DNA of 64,000 nt from a bacterium. Its GTDB lineage: Bacteria; Bacillota; Bacilli; Lactobacillales; Streptococcaceae. The notes under the pieces are model-generated. The model ran no database searches, was not told where the DNA came from, and worked only from the letters and a program-made list of their open reading frames with translations. Within the stretch, counting starts at the first letter, position 1. Each line of letters begins with the position of its first letter. Below are positions 11,467 through 21,237 of this stretch, piece by piece. Where the stretch lies: NCBI GenBank assembly GCA_905221455.1, contig CAJNDF010000004.1, positions 1-64,000 on the forward strand. Reading direction: 5' to 3'. The position numbers were made by a program, and so were the translations under genes.

Positions 11467-12267
11467 ATGAGAAAAAAAATTAATCCGCTTATTTTATTTG
11501 GTTTTTTTGGGATTATGATTTTCATTTTAATCCTGAATCGCCCTCGTTTTGAGGACCATCCTGTAAAAACAAAGTCAAATATCGCGCAAGTAGAGACACA
11601 GGCGCTACACAATATAGATAAACCAGTAATTGATGTTTCTGGTTGGCAACGTCCTGAGGAAATTAATTACGATACTCTGTCGCAAAACATTTCTGGAGCT
11701 ATTGTTCGCGTTCATAGTGGTGCTCAAACGTCCAAAGAGAACGATGCTTCCTTTGTTAATGGTGTTGATAAGGCCTTTAAAACCCATATCACTGAGTTTC
11801 AAAAACGAAATGTCCCAGTTGGTGTCTATGCTTATTTAGCTGGAAAAAGTGTCCAAGACATGGAAAAGGCTGCTGAGGTATTCTATAACGCCTCTTCGCC
11901 ATACAGCCCAAGTTACTATTGGCTAGATGTAGAAGAAAAAACCATGTCCAATATGAACGAAGGTGTTGAAGCCTTTCGAGCAAAGCTAGAATCACTAGGT
12001 GCTAAAAACATCGGAATCTACGTTGGGGTCTACTTCATGGAAGAACACAGTATTGACACAGACAAGTTTAATTCTGTTTGGATTCCTTCCTATGGTTCAA
12101 ATACTGGATTTTTCGAAAGTAAACCTAATACGGACTTAGATTACGACATCCACCAGTACACTTCTAAAGGAAAAATTGCTGGTTTTGACCACGATTTGGA
12201 TATCAACGTCATCTCTTCCTTAAAAAATAAAGAAGAAACCTTTAGAAAACTCTTTTTAAAACCTTAA
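11467..12267 (+). CDS. Membrane-anchored GH25 family muramidase
   Basis: The 266-residue protein has an uncleaved-looking N-terminal membrane anchor (INPLILFGFFGIMIFILIL) and a GH25 domain: IDVSGWQRPEEINY at the start of the barrel, VGVYAYL, YWLDVEEKTM (catalytic Asp and Glu) and QYTSKGKIAGFDHDLDIN at the end. It should cleave the MurNAc-GlcNAc bond of peptidoglycan outside the cell. In pneumococcus a gene of this kind is next to glmU, as here. There is no recognisable Shine-Dalgarno before the ATG. Confidence 0.85.
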   Translation: MRKKINPLILFGFFGIMIFILILNRPRFEDHPVKTKSNIAQVETQALHNIDKPVIDVSGWQRPEEINYDTLSQNISGAIVRVHSGAQTSKENDASFVNGVDKAFKTHITEFQKRNVPVGVYAYLAGKSVQDMEKAAEVFYNASSPYSPSYYWLDVEEKTMSNMNEGVEAFRAKLESLGAKNIGIYVGVYFMEEHSIDTDKFNSVWIPSYGSNTGFFESKPNTDLDYDIHQYTSKGKIAGFDHDLDINVISSLKNKEETFRKLFLKP

Positions 12268-12299
12268 AAGCATTTGTTTAGCATTTGCTTTTTCTTTTT
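12267..12299 (+). terminator. Probable terminator after the GH25 gene
   Basis: AAAGCA at 12267-12272 can pair with TGCTTT at 12286-12291 and is followed by T-rich sequence. The stem is short and the loop is long. Confidence 0.45.
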
Positions 12300-12361
12300 G
12301 TGTTTGATTGTGATACAATATAATAAGGATTTTTTGAAATAGAAATAGTTGGAGGAAAAAT

Positions 12362-13204
12362 ATGCTCTCATGGTTAGCACGCCTTATTAAAGGGATTGTG
12401 ATTGCTCTTGGATTTATCCTACCGGGAATTTCCGGAGGGGTTCTAGCAGCAATCTTAGGAATTTATGAACGAATGATTGGCTTTCTGGCCCATCCCTTTA
12501 AAGACTTTAAAGAAAATGTTTTATACTTTATTCCAGTTGCCATCGGTATGCTTCTGGGAATCGGCTTATTTTCTTACCCGATTGAATACCTGCTTGAAAA
12601 TTATCAGGTCTTTGTTTTATGGAGCTTTGCGGGTGCCATCATTGGTACTGTTCCTAGCCTCCTCAAAGAATCAACTCGAGAATCTGACCGAGACAAGATT
12701 GATTTAACTTGGTTCTGGGCAACCTTTATCATTTCTGGACTAGGTCTCTATGCCTTAAATTTTATCGTTGGAACCTTAAGCGCCAGCTTTCTTAACTTCG
12801 TCCTAGCAGGTGCACTACTGGCTCTTGGAGTATTGGTTCCTGGCCTCAGCCCATCAAACCTACTTTTGATTTTGGGCCTCTATGCTCCTATGTTGACTGG
12901 TTTTAAAACCTTTGACCTCTTGGGAACCTTCTTCCCGATTGGAATCGGAGCAGGCGCAACTCTCATCATTTTTTCAAAATTGATGGATTATGCCTTAAAT
13001 AACTACCACTCACGCGTCTATCATTTCATCATCGGTATCGTCCTTTCTAGTACCCTTTTGATCTTGATTCCAAATGCAGGAAATGCTGAAAGCATCCAAT
13101 ATACCGGTATTTCACTTGTTGGTTACGTCATCATCGCCTTCTTCTTTGCATTAGGAATCTGGCTTGGTATTTGGATGAGCCAATTGGAGGATAAGTATAA
13201 ATAA
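12362..13204 (+). CDS. DUF368 membrane protein, probable undecaprenyl phosphate translocase (PopT family)
   Basis: The 280-residue polytopic membrane protein starts with the DUF368 hallmark GFILPGISGGVLAAILGIYERMI. It repeats a related motif in the second half (GALLALGVLVPGLSPSNLLLILGLYAPML), as expected for two inverted halves. DUF368 proteins of other bacteria (PopT) recycle undecaprenyl phosphate across the membrane; activity in this species is inferred. RBS GGAGG lies before the ATG. The stop overlaps the ybaK start by one base, so the two are translationally coupled. Confidence 0.8.
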   Translation: MLSWLARLIKGIVIALGFILPGISGGVLAAILGIYERMIGFLAHPFKDFKENVLYFIPVAIGMLLGIGLFSYPIEYLLENYQVFVLWSFAGAIIGTVPSLLKESTRESDRDKIDLTWFWATFIISGLGLYALNFIVGTLSASFLNFVLAGALLALGVLVPGLSPSNLLLILGLYAPMLTGFKTFDLLGTFFPIGIGAGATLIIFSKLMDYALNNYHSRVYHFIIGIVLSSTLLILIPNAGNAESIQYTGISLVGYVIIAFFFALGIWLGIWMSQLEDKYK

Positions 13205-13686
13205 TGGCAAAAAAAGTTAAAGTCAAAAAAACATTAGTAGAACAAATCCTGTCCAAAGCAGGAATCCCACATCAAGGGATTCAAATCAATGCTCTGGAAG
13301 GAGAACTTCCGCAAGGTTATGAACGAGATCAGATTTTCAAAACCTTGGCTCTTTTGGGAGACAAGACAGGACCGATTATCGGAATTGTACCTATCACTCA
13401 ACACTTGTCTGAAAAGAAACTAGCTAAAATTTCTGGCAATAAAAAAGTGAGCATGATTCCACAAAAGGACTTAGAAAAAACAACTGGCTACATTCACGGA
13501 GCCAATAATCCTGTCGGTATTCGTCAGAAACACAATTACCCCATTTTTATCGATAAGATTGCTCTAGACTTAGATCAAATGATTGTCTCTGCTGGGGAAG
13601 TTGGTCACAGCATTATCGTCGTTCCACAAGACTTGGCTAGCTTTGTAAAGGCTGACTTTGCAGATATCTTGGAGGACAGCAAGTAA
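13204..13686 (+). CDS. ybaK: YbaK/EbsC family Cys-tRNA(Pro) deacylase
   Basis: The 160-residue protein fits the YbaK fold: an N-terminal VEQILSKAGIPH helix, the TLALLGDKTGPIIGIVPI strand, the conserved Lys in KVSMIPQKDLEKTTGYIHGANNPVG, and the final SAGEVGHSIIVVPQDL. It removes mischarged Cys from tRNA(Pro). One-base overlaps with the genes on both sides indicate a tight operon. Confidence 0.9.
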   Translation: MAKKVKVKKTLVEQILSKAGIPHQGIQINALEGELPQGYERDQIFKTLALLGDKTGPIIGIVPITQHLSEKKLAKISGNKKVSMIPQKDLEKTTGYIHGANNPVGIRQKHNYPIFIDKIALDLDQMIVSAGEVGHSIIVVPQDLASFVKADFADILEDSK

Positions 13687-14303
13687 TGAAACTCTACTTT
13701 GTCCGCCACGGCCGCACCGTCTGGAATCAGGAAGGACGCTTTCAAGGTGCTAGCGGCGATTCTCCCCTTCTTCCTGAATCCATTGACACCCTCAAAAAAC
13801 TCGGCCAATATCTCAAGGAGATTCCTTTTGAACAAATTTATGCAAGTGATTTACCTCGAGCGGTCAAATCTGCTGAGATTATTCAAAGTCAACTCCAGAC
13901 ACCCTGTCCTTTAGAATGCGTTCCTAATCTCCGTGAATGGCAGCTGGGGAAGTTGGAAGGTTTGAAAATCGCAACCTTGGAAGCTATTTACCCGCAGCAA
14001 ATCCAGGCTTTCCGTACGAATCTTGCCAAGTTTGACACTCAAATGTTCGGAGCTGAATCCCTCTATAGCACAACCCAACGGACCATCCAATTTATCAAAT
14101 CACTCAAAGATAGTCCGGCTGAGCGTATTCTAATTGTCGGCCATGGCGCAAATCTTACTGCTAGTCTTCGTACTCTTCTAGGTTATAAAGAGCCTCTTCT
14201 TCGTAAAGATGGCGGTCTAGCAAATGCCAGCCTGACAATTTTGGAAACCCATGATTTTGAAACATTCACTCTTGATACGTGGAATGATACCTCTTATCAA
14301 TAA
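13686..14303 (+). CDS. Histidine phosphatase family protein (phosphoglycerate mutase-like)
   Basis: The 205-residue protein begins MKLYFVRHGRTVWNQEGRFQG, the RHG motif of the histidine phosphatase superfamily. It has a second catalytic segment, LIVGHGANLTAS. EWQLGKLEG supplies the acidic residue. The family includes cobalamin/nucleotide phosphatases and mutases; the substrate cannot be assigned. It is the last gene of the DUF368-ybaK operon and is followed by a strong terminator. Confidence 0.85.
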   Translation: MKLYFVRHGRTVWNQEGRFQGASGDSPLLPESIDTLKKLGQYLKEIPFEQIYASDLPRAVKSAEIIQSQLQTPCPLECVPNLREWQLGKLEGLKIATLEAIYPQQIQAFRTNLAKFDTQMFGAESLYSTTQRTIQFIKSLKDSPAERILIVGHGANLTASLRTLLGYKEPLLRKDGGLANASLTILETHDFETFTLDTWNDTSYQ

Positions 14304-14340
14304 AGAACTTGATTTTAGCGTCAAGTTCTTTTTAGTTTTT
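14302..14340 (+). terminator. Terminator of the DUF368-ybaK-phosphatase operon
   Basis: Perfect 11-bp stem AAAGAACTTGA (14302-14312) / TCAAGTTCTTT (14321-14331), then a T-rich tail. Confidence 0.85.
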
Positions 14341-14371
14341 AAAGATTATCCGTGAATTTCTTGGTTATTTA

Positions 14372-14380
14372 TGATAAAAT
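14372..14380 (+). promoter_or_regulatory. Probable extended -10 promoter of lysS
   Basis: TGATAAAAT (TAAAAT at 14375-14380) lies about 58 bp before the lysS ATG, directly after the upstream terminator. Confidence 0.45.
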
Positions 14381-14429
14381 GGGAGTATCGCAAAAATGAC
14401 TCATCGTATTCAATTTTGAGTAAAACTAG

Positions 14430-15929
<1,500 letters not shown>

Positions 15930-15936
15930 TACTCTT

Positions 15937-15965
15937 ATCCTCTGGCTCTTGTCAGGGGATTTTTC
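15937..15965 (+). terminator. Terminator of lysS
   Basis: Stem ATCC-CTG/CAG-GGAT (15937-15960) followed by TTTTT on the plus strand. Confidence 0.65.
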
Positions 15966-15970
15966 GATGC

Positions 15971-16000
15971 AAAAAGAGATTGAGGAAACACTCAATCTCT
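15971..16000 (-). terminator. Terminator of the amino acid ABC operon, overlapping the last stop codon
   Basis: Perfect 10-bp stem AGAGATTGAG (15975-15984) / CTCAATCTCT (15991-16000); on the minus strand it is followed by TTTT. The TGA of the substrate-binding gene (15992-15994) is inside the stem. Confidence 0.85.
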
Positions 16001-16831
16001 ACTTTTCACTTCTTTGGTTGCTACATCATCTCCAAACCATTTTTGGCTAATCTCTTGGAACTTTCCTTCTTGGTGTAGTGCGATAAAGGCTTGGTTTAAA
16101 GCTTGCAGCAATCTCTTGTCTGCTGGTCTAACTCCGACCGCAAAGGATTCACTTTCAAATCCAGCTGAAAAGACATTATAGTCATTTAATATACCTTCAG
16201 ACTGGAGGTAATAATTAGCATATACTCGGTCAATCAACAAGGCATCAATCCGGTCATTTTTCAAATCAATCAAGGCTTCATTGAAACTCTGGTACTGATT
16301 AGCCTTCTGGTCTTTGACACGATTTTTCAGTAAATCTGGCTGGGCTTCAAAGTCTAAATAACCAGAAGAACCGGCTTGGGCTCCCAAGGTCTTATCCTTC
16401 ATATCCTCTACTGAACGAATCTGCTGGCTTTTCTTGGCGACTAAAACCTGCTGATTTTCCATATAAGGAATACTAAAAGCAACCTTCTCTCGACGTTCAT
16501 CAGTGGCAGAATAGCCATTCCAGATGGCATCTATGGTTCCATTTTGCAGTTCCGTCTCCTTCATATCCCAGTCAATTGGCTGAAATTGCACCTTGACACC
16601 TAATTTTTCTGAGACAACTTGTGCCAAATCAATATCAAATCCTGTATATTGGCCATTCTTTTCTTCAAACCCCATGGGCACAAAGGTATTGTCAAAACCA
16701 ATAGTAATGGTCCCCTGCTCTTGATACTTATCCCAATTATCCTGCTTTGGATCACTAGTCTTCTGAGTACAAGCCGTTAAAAAGAGGGTTAGGAGCGAAA
16801 CTAATACTAAAGCAATTTTCTTATTAGTCAT
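15992..16831 (-). CDS. Amino acid ABC transporter substrate-binding lipoprotein
   Basis: The protein has a lipoprotein signal (MTNKKIALVLVSLLTLFLTAC, lipobox LTAC) and a family 3 extracellular solute-binding domain: GTITIGFDNTFVPMGFEEKNGQYTGFDIDLA, then DAIWNGYSATDERREKVAFSIPY. This places it with polar amino acid binding proteins. I set the start at the ATG 16831 (279 residues) because GGAGG is 5 nt upstream; a GTG two codons earlier overlaps that RBS. It is the last gene of an ABC operon. Confidence 0.9.
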   Translation of the reverse strand: MTNKKIALVLVSLLTLFLTACTQKTSDPKQDNWDKYQEQGTITIGFDNTFVPMGFEEKNGQYTGFDIDLAQVVSEKLGVKVQFQPIDWDMKETELQNGTIDAIWNGYSATDERREKVAFSIPYMENQQVLVAKKSQQIRSVEDMKDKTLGAQAGSSGYLDFEAQPDLLKNRVKDQKANQYQSFNEALIDLKNDRIDALLIDRVYANYYLQSEGILNDYNVFSAGFESESFAVGVRPADKRLLQALNQAFIALHQEGKFQEISQKWFGDDVATKEVKSRD

Positions 16832-16840
16832 CGGCACCTC

Positions 16841-17470
16841 CTACTTGGGTTCAACCTTGAGAATCTGATCCGCGATATTTTCAGCGAACTGTAAATCGTG
16901 GGTAACCACAATCTGGGTCATGCCAAGTTCCCTATTTTGTAAGATCAGTTTTTCCACTTCCAAGCGTAATTCTGGATCTAAGGCAGAAGTTGGTTCATCG
17001 TAACCAATGATTTCTGGATCAATCATCATAGCACGCGCCAAGGCCACCCGCTGCTTTTGCCCACCTGATAGTGAGAAGGGATAAGCATCTGCGTGCCCTG
17101 TCAGTCCTAATTGTTCCAAGAGTCCACGTGCCTTCTGCTCAGCCTCATCCTGCTTCATTCCCATGGTTTTCACAGGAGATAAGGTCAAATTGTCTAGAAC
17201 TGATAAATGAGGGAAAAGTTGAAAATCTTGGAATACAAATCCTAGTAGATTGCGCTTCTCCAGTTCATCCAATTCTAAAGGTTCTCCATTATAAAATATT
17301 TGCCCTGAATCAATGGTTTCAAGACCCGCAAGCATGCGTAAGAGAGTCGTCTTACCTCCACCCGAAGGCCCAACGATAGCTAGGATTTGCTTTTCAGGAA
17401 TTTTTAGACTGAAATTGGACAAAATTTGCTTTTCACCAAACCCCTTATTGATATTTCGTAATTCTAACAT
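16841..17470 (-). CDS. Amino acid ABC transporter ATP-binding protein
   Basis: The 209-residue ATPase has Walker A GPSGGGKTT, Q-loop VFQDFQLFPH, signature LSGGQKQRVALARA, Walker B IIGYDEPTSALD and the switch His in VVTHD. It is somewhat short at the C-terminus for the PAAT family (usually about 245), ending just after the H-loop helix. It powers uptake with the permease and binding protein on both sides, which are separated by about 10 bp each. Confidence 0.93.
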   Translation of the reverse strand: MLELRNINKGFGEKQILSNFSLKIPEKQILAIVGPSGGGKTTLLRMLAGLETIDSGQIFYNGEPLELDELEKRNLLGFVFQDFQLFPHLSVLDNLTLSPVKTMGMKQDEAEQKARGLLEQLGLTGHADAYPFSLSGGQKQRVALARAMMIDPEIIGYDEPTSALDPELRLEVEKLILQNRELGMTQIVVTHDLQFAENIADQILKVEPK

Positions 17471-17479
17471 GGCAGCCTC

Positions 17480-18121
17480 CTATCTATAGTAACTGTACTT
17501 CTTCTCAACTTTTTTGGAAATGATTGTCACAATCCCAATCAAAATCAAGTAAATGGCTCCTGCCAAGAACATGGGAACAAGGCTGGCATCACGGTTGGCA
17601 GCTGTTCGGCTTGCTAAGATAAGGTCTGAAATACCTAGAGCATAGACCAGAGAAGTATCCTTAACCAAACTCATAACCTCATTAAAGACGCTAGGAAGAA
17701 CAATCTTGGTCACCTGAGGCAAGATAATATAGCGGACTGTGTCAAAAGAACCAAACTTCAAAACCTTAGCAGCCTCATATTGGCCTTTAGGAATGGTATC
17801 AATCCCGCCACGGAAGATTTCAGCAAAGTAAGCCGCATAATTCAAAACAAAGGCAATAATGGCCGCAGGAAGACGATCCAAACGGATCCCAATGCTTGGG
17901 AGCACATAATAGATAAAGATCAATTGCAAGAGCAAGGGTGTGCCTCGCATAATCCAAATGTAAATGTTAATCAGATGATGGAGGAGCTTCCAATGGACTT
18001 GCAAGGCAAAGGCAATCAAAACGCCCAAGGGAATAGAAAAAATCAAGACCAGTGCAAAAACCTGCAAAGTCATGCTTGCACCGCTCAATAAACTCGGTAA
18101 TATCTCAAACAAATAAGACAT
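17480..18121 (-). CDS. Amino acid ABC transporter permease
   Basis: The 213-residue membrane protein belongs to the His/Glu/Gln/Arg transporter permease family. It has an N-terminal TM helix, MRGTPLLLQLIFIYYVLP, and the EAA loop EAAKVLKFGSFDTVRYIILPQ that contacts the ATPase. It is the first gene of the three-gene operon, with RBS AGGAGG before the ATG. Confidence 0.92.
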   Translation of the reverse strand: MSYLFEILPSLLSGASMTLQVFALVLIFSIPLGVLIAFALQVHWKLLHHLINIYIWIMRGTPLLLQLIFIYYVLPSIGIRLDRLPAAIIAFVLNYAAYFAEIFRGGIDTIPKGQYEAAKVLKFGSFDTVRYIILPQVTKIVLPSVFNEVMSLVKDTSLVYALGISDLILASRTAANRDASLVPMFLAGAIYLILIGIVTIISKKVEKKYSYYR

Positions 18122-18149
18122 ACTGCACCTCCTAAAAATAATTGCTCCT

Positions 18150-18178
18150 ATTATAGCATAAGGCTTTGTTGTTTACAA
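18150..18178 (-). promoter_or_regulatory. Promoter of the amino acid ABC operon
   Basis: On the minus strand TTGTAA (18173-18178) and TATAAT (18150-18155) are 17 bp apart, about 30 bp before the permease start. This marks the chromosomal side of the prophage boundary. Confidence 0.75.
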
Positions 18179-18263
18179 CTGCTTTCCGTTGCTTGTCGTT
18201 AGCTCATTTTTTACCTTATTTTTCTTTTAAATCATTTCCATTAATTTCTATCATTTTTTTAAA

Positions 18264-18284
18264 TCGTATTCATCTTCGTATTCA
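18264..18284 (+). other. Candidate attL (doubled TCGTATTCA)
   Basis: TCGTATTCA occurs twice 12 bp apart (18264-18272 and 18276-18284). The same arrangement in the same orientation is at 53852-53872, just after the integrase gene. The exact crossover core cannot be fixed from one sequence. Confidence 0.55.
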
Positions 18285-18299
18285 TTTTCATACTCATAT

Positions 18300-18315
18300 T
18301 TGCCCGCATAGTTGA
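18300..18315 (-). repeat. 16-bp motif, copy 1 (inverted relative to copies 2 and 3)
   Basis: The minus strand reads TCAACTATGCGGGCAA. Identical 16-mers are at 49156-49171 and 52658-52673 on the plus strand. This copy is just inside the candidate attL. Confidence 0.85.
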
Positions 18316-18353
18316 GAAGGTTGTAATTTAATTCTAATAGTTTACAAAAGAAT

Positions 18354-18376
18354 CAGTGAGTAATGTCACTGTTTTT
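18354..18376 (+). terminator. Plus-strand terminator near the left prophage end
   Basis: Stem CAGTGA (18354-18359) / TCACTG (18366-18371) followed by TTTTT. It would block transcription entering the lysis genes from outside on the opposite strand. Confidence 0.6.
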
Positions 18377-18387
18377 ATTATTGCAAA

Positions 18388-18416
18388 CAAAAAAACCGCA
18401 AGCCTGAGCCTGCGGT
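18388..18416 (-). terminator. Late operon terminator after the lysin gene
   Basis: On the minus strand ACCGCA...TGCGGT, with an inner complementary GGCTCAGGCT, is followed by a T run (18388-18394). It ends the leftward late transcript. Confidence 0.85.
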
Positions 18417-18459
18417 GAAAGAACATTTTAGAAAGTTTCCTTTCTATTTATTTTTAAGA

Positions 18460-19410
18460 TTATTTCGTAGTGATCAAGCCATCTGGCTCTACCGTGAATT
18501 CTGGCTTGTCTGCCATTGTTCCGTCTGCCTTGATGTAATACCAGCCTTGACCTGCTCTGACGAATTCATTAGATACCATGTTTCCGTCCTTACTATCAAG
18601 GTAGTACCATGTATCCTTATACTTGACCCAACCCGTCTTCATGGCACCTTCTACATCGAAATAGTACCACTTCTCAGCGATTTTCTTCCAGCCTGTGGTC
18701 ATTTCGCCTGAGTTGTCAAACCAGTACCAATTACCGTCTGAGTGCTTCTTCCAGCGGTCTGCAAGCATGTAGCCTGACCCATCGAAGTAGTACCAGGTGC
18801 CGTCAATCTTCTCAAACTTGTCTTTTGGGTAGCTTCCGTCTGAGTGTACATACCAATAGCCTGTATCATTCTTCTGCCAGCCTGTTTCAGAGCCTAACCC
18901 GTTCTCAATGTCACGCTTAAACTGTTCACGGCTAACACCCCATTTCGCAAGATAAGGATACGGGTCAACGTGGTCGCTACTGTTATCCGGCTGGTTATTG
19001 GTACAGTATTCATGCGTTTTGATACCTTCCAAGTCGTCTGTATCAAGAGTTTTCGGCAAACCTGCTTCATCTGCTAGATTTCGTAGCAATTCGATGTACA
19101 GGCGATAGTCTATCATGAACTCTTCTTTAGTTGAATGACTTTCAATCAGTTCAACTGCTGCATAAGTCTCAGCATTCCAACCGCCCCCAACGTCCCAGGC
19201 ACCATTATCAACAGGTCCTACCTGCATAACACGACCATTACCGACTACGTGAGAAAAGAAGCCCAATTCAGGATCTTTTCTGTAATGGTAGTCCGCCTCG
19301 TTCTGAGCGGTTGAGTTTCGGTTGCCTGTTGAGTGGGCGTGAACCTGACGGAAAGGCTCAAATCCAACAATCGGCAAGTCTGTACGTAGTCTACTTGTAT
19401 CAATATCCAT
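18460..19410 (-). CDS. LytA-type endolysin, N-acetylmuramoyl-L-alanine amidase with choline-binding repeats
   Basis: The 316-residue protein is nearly colinear with pneumococcal LytA. It has an amidase_2 domain (VHAHSTGN with zinc-binding His, [19 protein letters not shown]) over about residues 1-175. Choline-binding repeats with the GWxxxxxxWYYxxxxG pattern follow to the end. Before the last repeat the segment VRAGQGWYY is two residues shorter than the pneumococcal form, as in S. mitis-type LytA alleles. No signal peptide is present, so release needs the adjacent holin. It cuts the amide bond between MurNAc and the stem peptide in choline-containing walls. It is the last gene of the late operon. 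Confidence 0.95.
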   Translation of the reverse strand: MDIDTSRLRTDLPIVGFEPFRQVHAHSTGNRNSTAQNEADYHYRKDPELGFFSHVVGNGRVMQVGPVDNGAWDVGGGWNAETYAAVELIESHSTKEEFMIDYRLYIELLRNLADEAGLPKTLDTDDLEGIKTHEYCTNNQPDNSSDHVDPYPYLAKWGVSREQFKRDIENGLGSETGWQKNDTGYWYVHSDGSYPKDKFEKIDGTWYYFDGSGYMLADRWKKHSDGNWYWFDNSGEMTTGWKKIAEKWYYFDVEGAMKTGWVKYKDTWYYLDSKDGNMVSNEFVRAGQGWYYIKADGTMADKPEFTVEPDGLITTK

Positions 19411-19412
19411 AC

Positions 19413-19670
19413 TTACTCCTCACTTGGTTTCTCATAGTCTAGTGCTCGTGTGCTGTCTGTAATTCCGCTTGTTGTCGGGTCGTTGACCAAACCGATAGCA
19501 GTCAAGAACACGAATACCGCATTAACAAGCAAAATCAGCTTGTTGCCGATATCACCTAAGTCCAGATGATATCCAAAGACTGCTGCACCAGCTTGCAAGA
19601 CAAGCAAGAAGGCTGGGATTGCAGTCAGCCAAAAGAATTTATTTTTTATTCTTAATTTCCAATTAATCAT
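19413..19670 (-). CDS. Phi LC3-family holin
   Basis: The 85-residue protein begins [34 protein letters not shown], the phi LC3 holin signature. It has two transmembrane segments and an acidic C-terminus. It permeabilises the membrane to let the lysin reach the wall. It lies 2 bp upstream of the lysin gene. Confidence 0.93.
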   Translation of the reverse strand: MINWKLRIKNKFFWLTAIPAFLLVLQAGAAVFGYHLDLGDIGNKLILLVNAVFVFLTAIGLVNDPTTSGITDSTRALDYEKPSEE

Positions 19671-19686
19671 ATGTTTTTCCTTTCTT

Positions 19687-20418
19687 TTATGGTAATTTTG
19701 TAGGCCAAGGATCGTCTGTTAGGTAGTTTATTGAACTTGATCGAAGGTTTGTAACATCATTTGTTGTCGGTATTGAATGTATAAAATTTAACCGCATGTA
19801 ATTTCCGTTATACTTGCCTCCTAGATACCAACTTCCAGTCAAAGCATAAGCGTCTAAATAAATATTACCTACAAGTGATGTTTCACTCCTGAAACCTATA
19901 GGAATTCCTTCAGCTTGTAAAATTGTAGCTTGAGAATCGTTTTGAAAACCAACGAAGCCTTCGCCTCCACGTCTTATTATTCCAAAAGTTCCATAGCCTA
20001 AACCTCCAAACATGAAACTAACCAAATTATTTACTCTTCTAATTTTTAACTCAGATTTTTCGTTGTTCTCGGTTGCTAGGGACAAAGCATTCAACGTTCT
20101 CCAACCAGTATCGCCACTCAGCACCCGCCAGCCAGTATTGCCATTGCCACTCTCTTTTATCCATTTAAGAGCGCCATTCGTTACATTGACATCTACGTAG
20201 GTCGTACCGATTTCAGCTGTGATACGCCCTTCTGGTGAGCCTGTACCACGGATTTCTTGCCCTACATTGTCTGGGAGCGGTAGAGTGACATTATTACCCC
20301 CGACAATGCCGAGGGTATTTCCTGTCAAGGTCAGCCTTGGTTCAGGCTTTTGGTTAATAGCTTTGACATCACGGCCAACTGCTTGAGCAAATTCCTCTAA
20401 ATTGCTCATAGCAATCAC
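19687..20418 (-). CDS. Phage baseplate/tail-tip protein, function unknown
   Basis: About 240 residues. The N-terminus (NLEEFAQAVGRDVKAINQK) resembles the start of the next gene upstream (KLTAFAQAVGEDIKEVKQ), suggesting a shared attachment module. The rest is Gly-rich beta-type sequence with TGNGNTGWRVLSGDTGWRTL. It may be a receptor-binding or accessory fibre. The ORF can open with GTG at 20418 or ATG at 20409; neither has a strong RBS. It overlaps the previous gene. Confidence 0.7.
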   Translation of the reverse strand: MIAMSNLEEFAQAVGRDVKAINQKPEPRLTLTGNTLGIVGGNNVTLPLPDNVGQEIRGTGSPEGRITAEIGTTYVDVNVTNGALKWIKESGNGNTGWRVLSGDTGWRTLNALSLATENNEKSELKIRRVNNLVSFMFGGLGYGTFGIIRRGGEGFVGFQNDSQATILQAEGIPIGFRSETSLVGNIYLDAYALTGSWYLGGKYNGNYMRLNFIHSIPTTNDVTNLRSSSINYLTDDPWPTKLP

Positions 20419-20747
20419 GCTTTCGCTGCGTTATAGGTTGCGACTAAATCAAGATTAACAATCTGGTCTACACGACCACTGACTTCGGTTACTTTACCAA
20501 GGAGTGCGCCATTCTCGTCTTGTCCCATGTTAGTAATCTTATCCGCAATTTCTTTCAGCGTATCAAGGTTCTCAGGCGTTCCTTCGCCTAAAATTTCAGC
20601 TTTAACTTCCGTTTTAGCTTGAGTGACTGCCTGAGAGATAGCTTGCGTCATTGCTGAAGTTTCTACTTTAGTGCTAACGCTTTGTTTAACTTCTTTGATA
20701 TCTTCTCCGACTGCTTGTGCGAATGCTGTTAATTTTGTAGTTTCCAT
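20415..20747 (-). CDS. Small tail/baseplate accessory protein with coiled coil
   Basis: This 110-residue protein starts METTKLTAFAQAVGEDIKEVKQ and continues as a likely coiled coil (SAMTQAISQAVTQAKTEVKAEILGEGTPENLDTLKEIADKI). It ends in LVATYNAAKA. The pattern is common in streptococcal phage tail-fibre accessory proteins. Function is inferred from position in the receptor-binding module. Confidence 0.7.
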   Translation of the reverse strand: METTKLTAFAQAVGEDIKEVKQSVSTKVETSAMTQAISQAVTQAKTEVKAEILGEGTPENLDTLKEIADKITNMGQDENGALLGKVTEVSGRVDQIVNLDLVATYNAAKA

Positions 20748-20751
20748 TTGT

Positions 20752-21237
20752 TTAAACCTTTCCTAAATTGTAGTAAAAAAGCAAGTCAGGGATTTCCTGA
20801 CATGCTCCAACTTCGCTTACAGGTCGTTCTGCAAGCTGTTTCTTAACTTCTTCTGCGATATCCAATTCTTTTAATTTATAGATATCTTCCGTAACCAATT
20901 CCTTGTCTGAGTTTTCAATTTCAATATAAGTATCTCTATCGCTTGGGAAGATATACCCTCCAACCGAGATTTCCACTCGGTATTTTCCGCTTGGTAGAAT
21001 ACTGTCTAAATTGAAATTGACAGAATGGCTAGTGACGGGAACAGTTGTCTTCCACCTGCGTTGTCCCTTTGTCAGAGTAACAACCGCATCTTTACCCTCA
21101 AACAGGGTCATAACACGGTAATTTTCGTCTAACAATTCAAACCCAAAAGTAGAAGACAAATCCCCTTGCTTAATAAGGTCGCCACCATCAATCCGAGCCA
21201 AATTGGTTGTATTAACTCTGTGATTTTTACAACCCAT
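20752..21237 (-). CDS. BppU-like upper baseplate protein
   Basis: I chose the ATG at 21237 (MGCKNHRVNTTNLARIDGG) because AAAGGGG precedes it. The chain has a beta-sandwich pattern (GDLSSTFGFELLDENYRVMTLFEGKDAVVTLTKGQRRW) like the N-terminal domain of baseplate upper proteins of lactococcal/streptococcal siphophages, then a short helix. It probably links receptor-binding proteins to the baseplate. Confidence 0.6.
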   Translation of the reverse strand: MGCKNHRVNTTNLARIDGGDLIKQGDLSSTFGFELLDENYRVMTLFEGKDAVVTLTKGQRRWKTTVPVTSHSVNFNLDSILPSGKYRVEISVGGYIFPSDRDTYIEIENSDKELVTEDIYKLKELDIAEEVKKQLAERPVSEVGACQEIPDLLFYYNLGKV

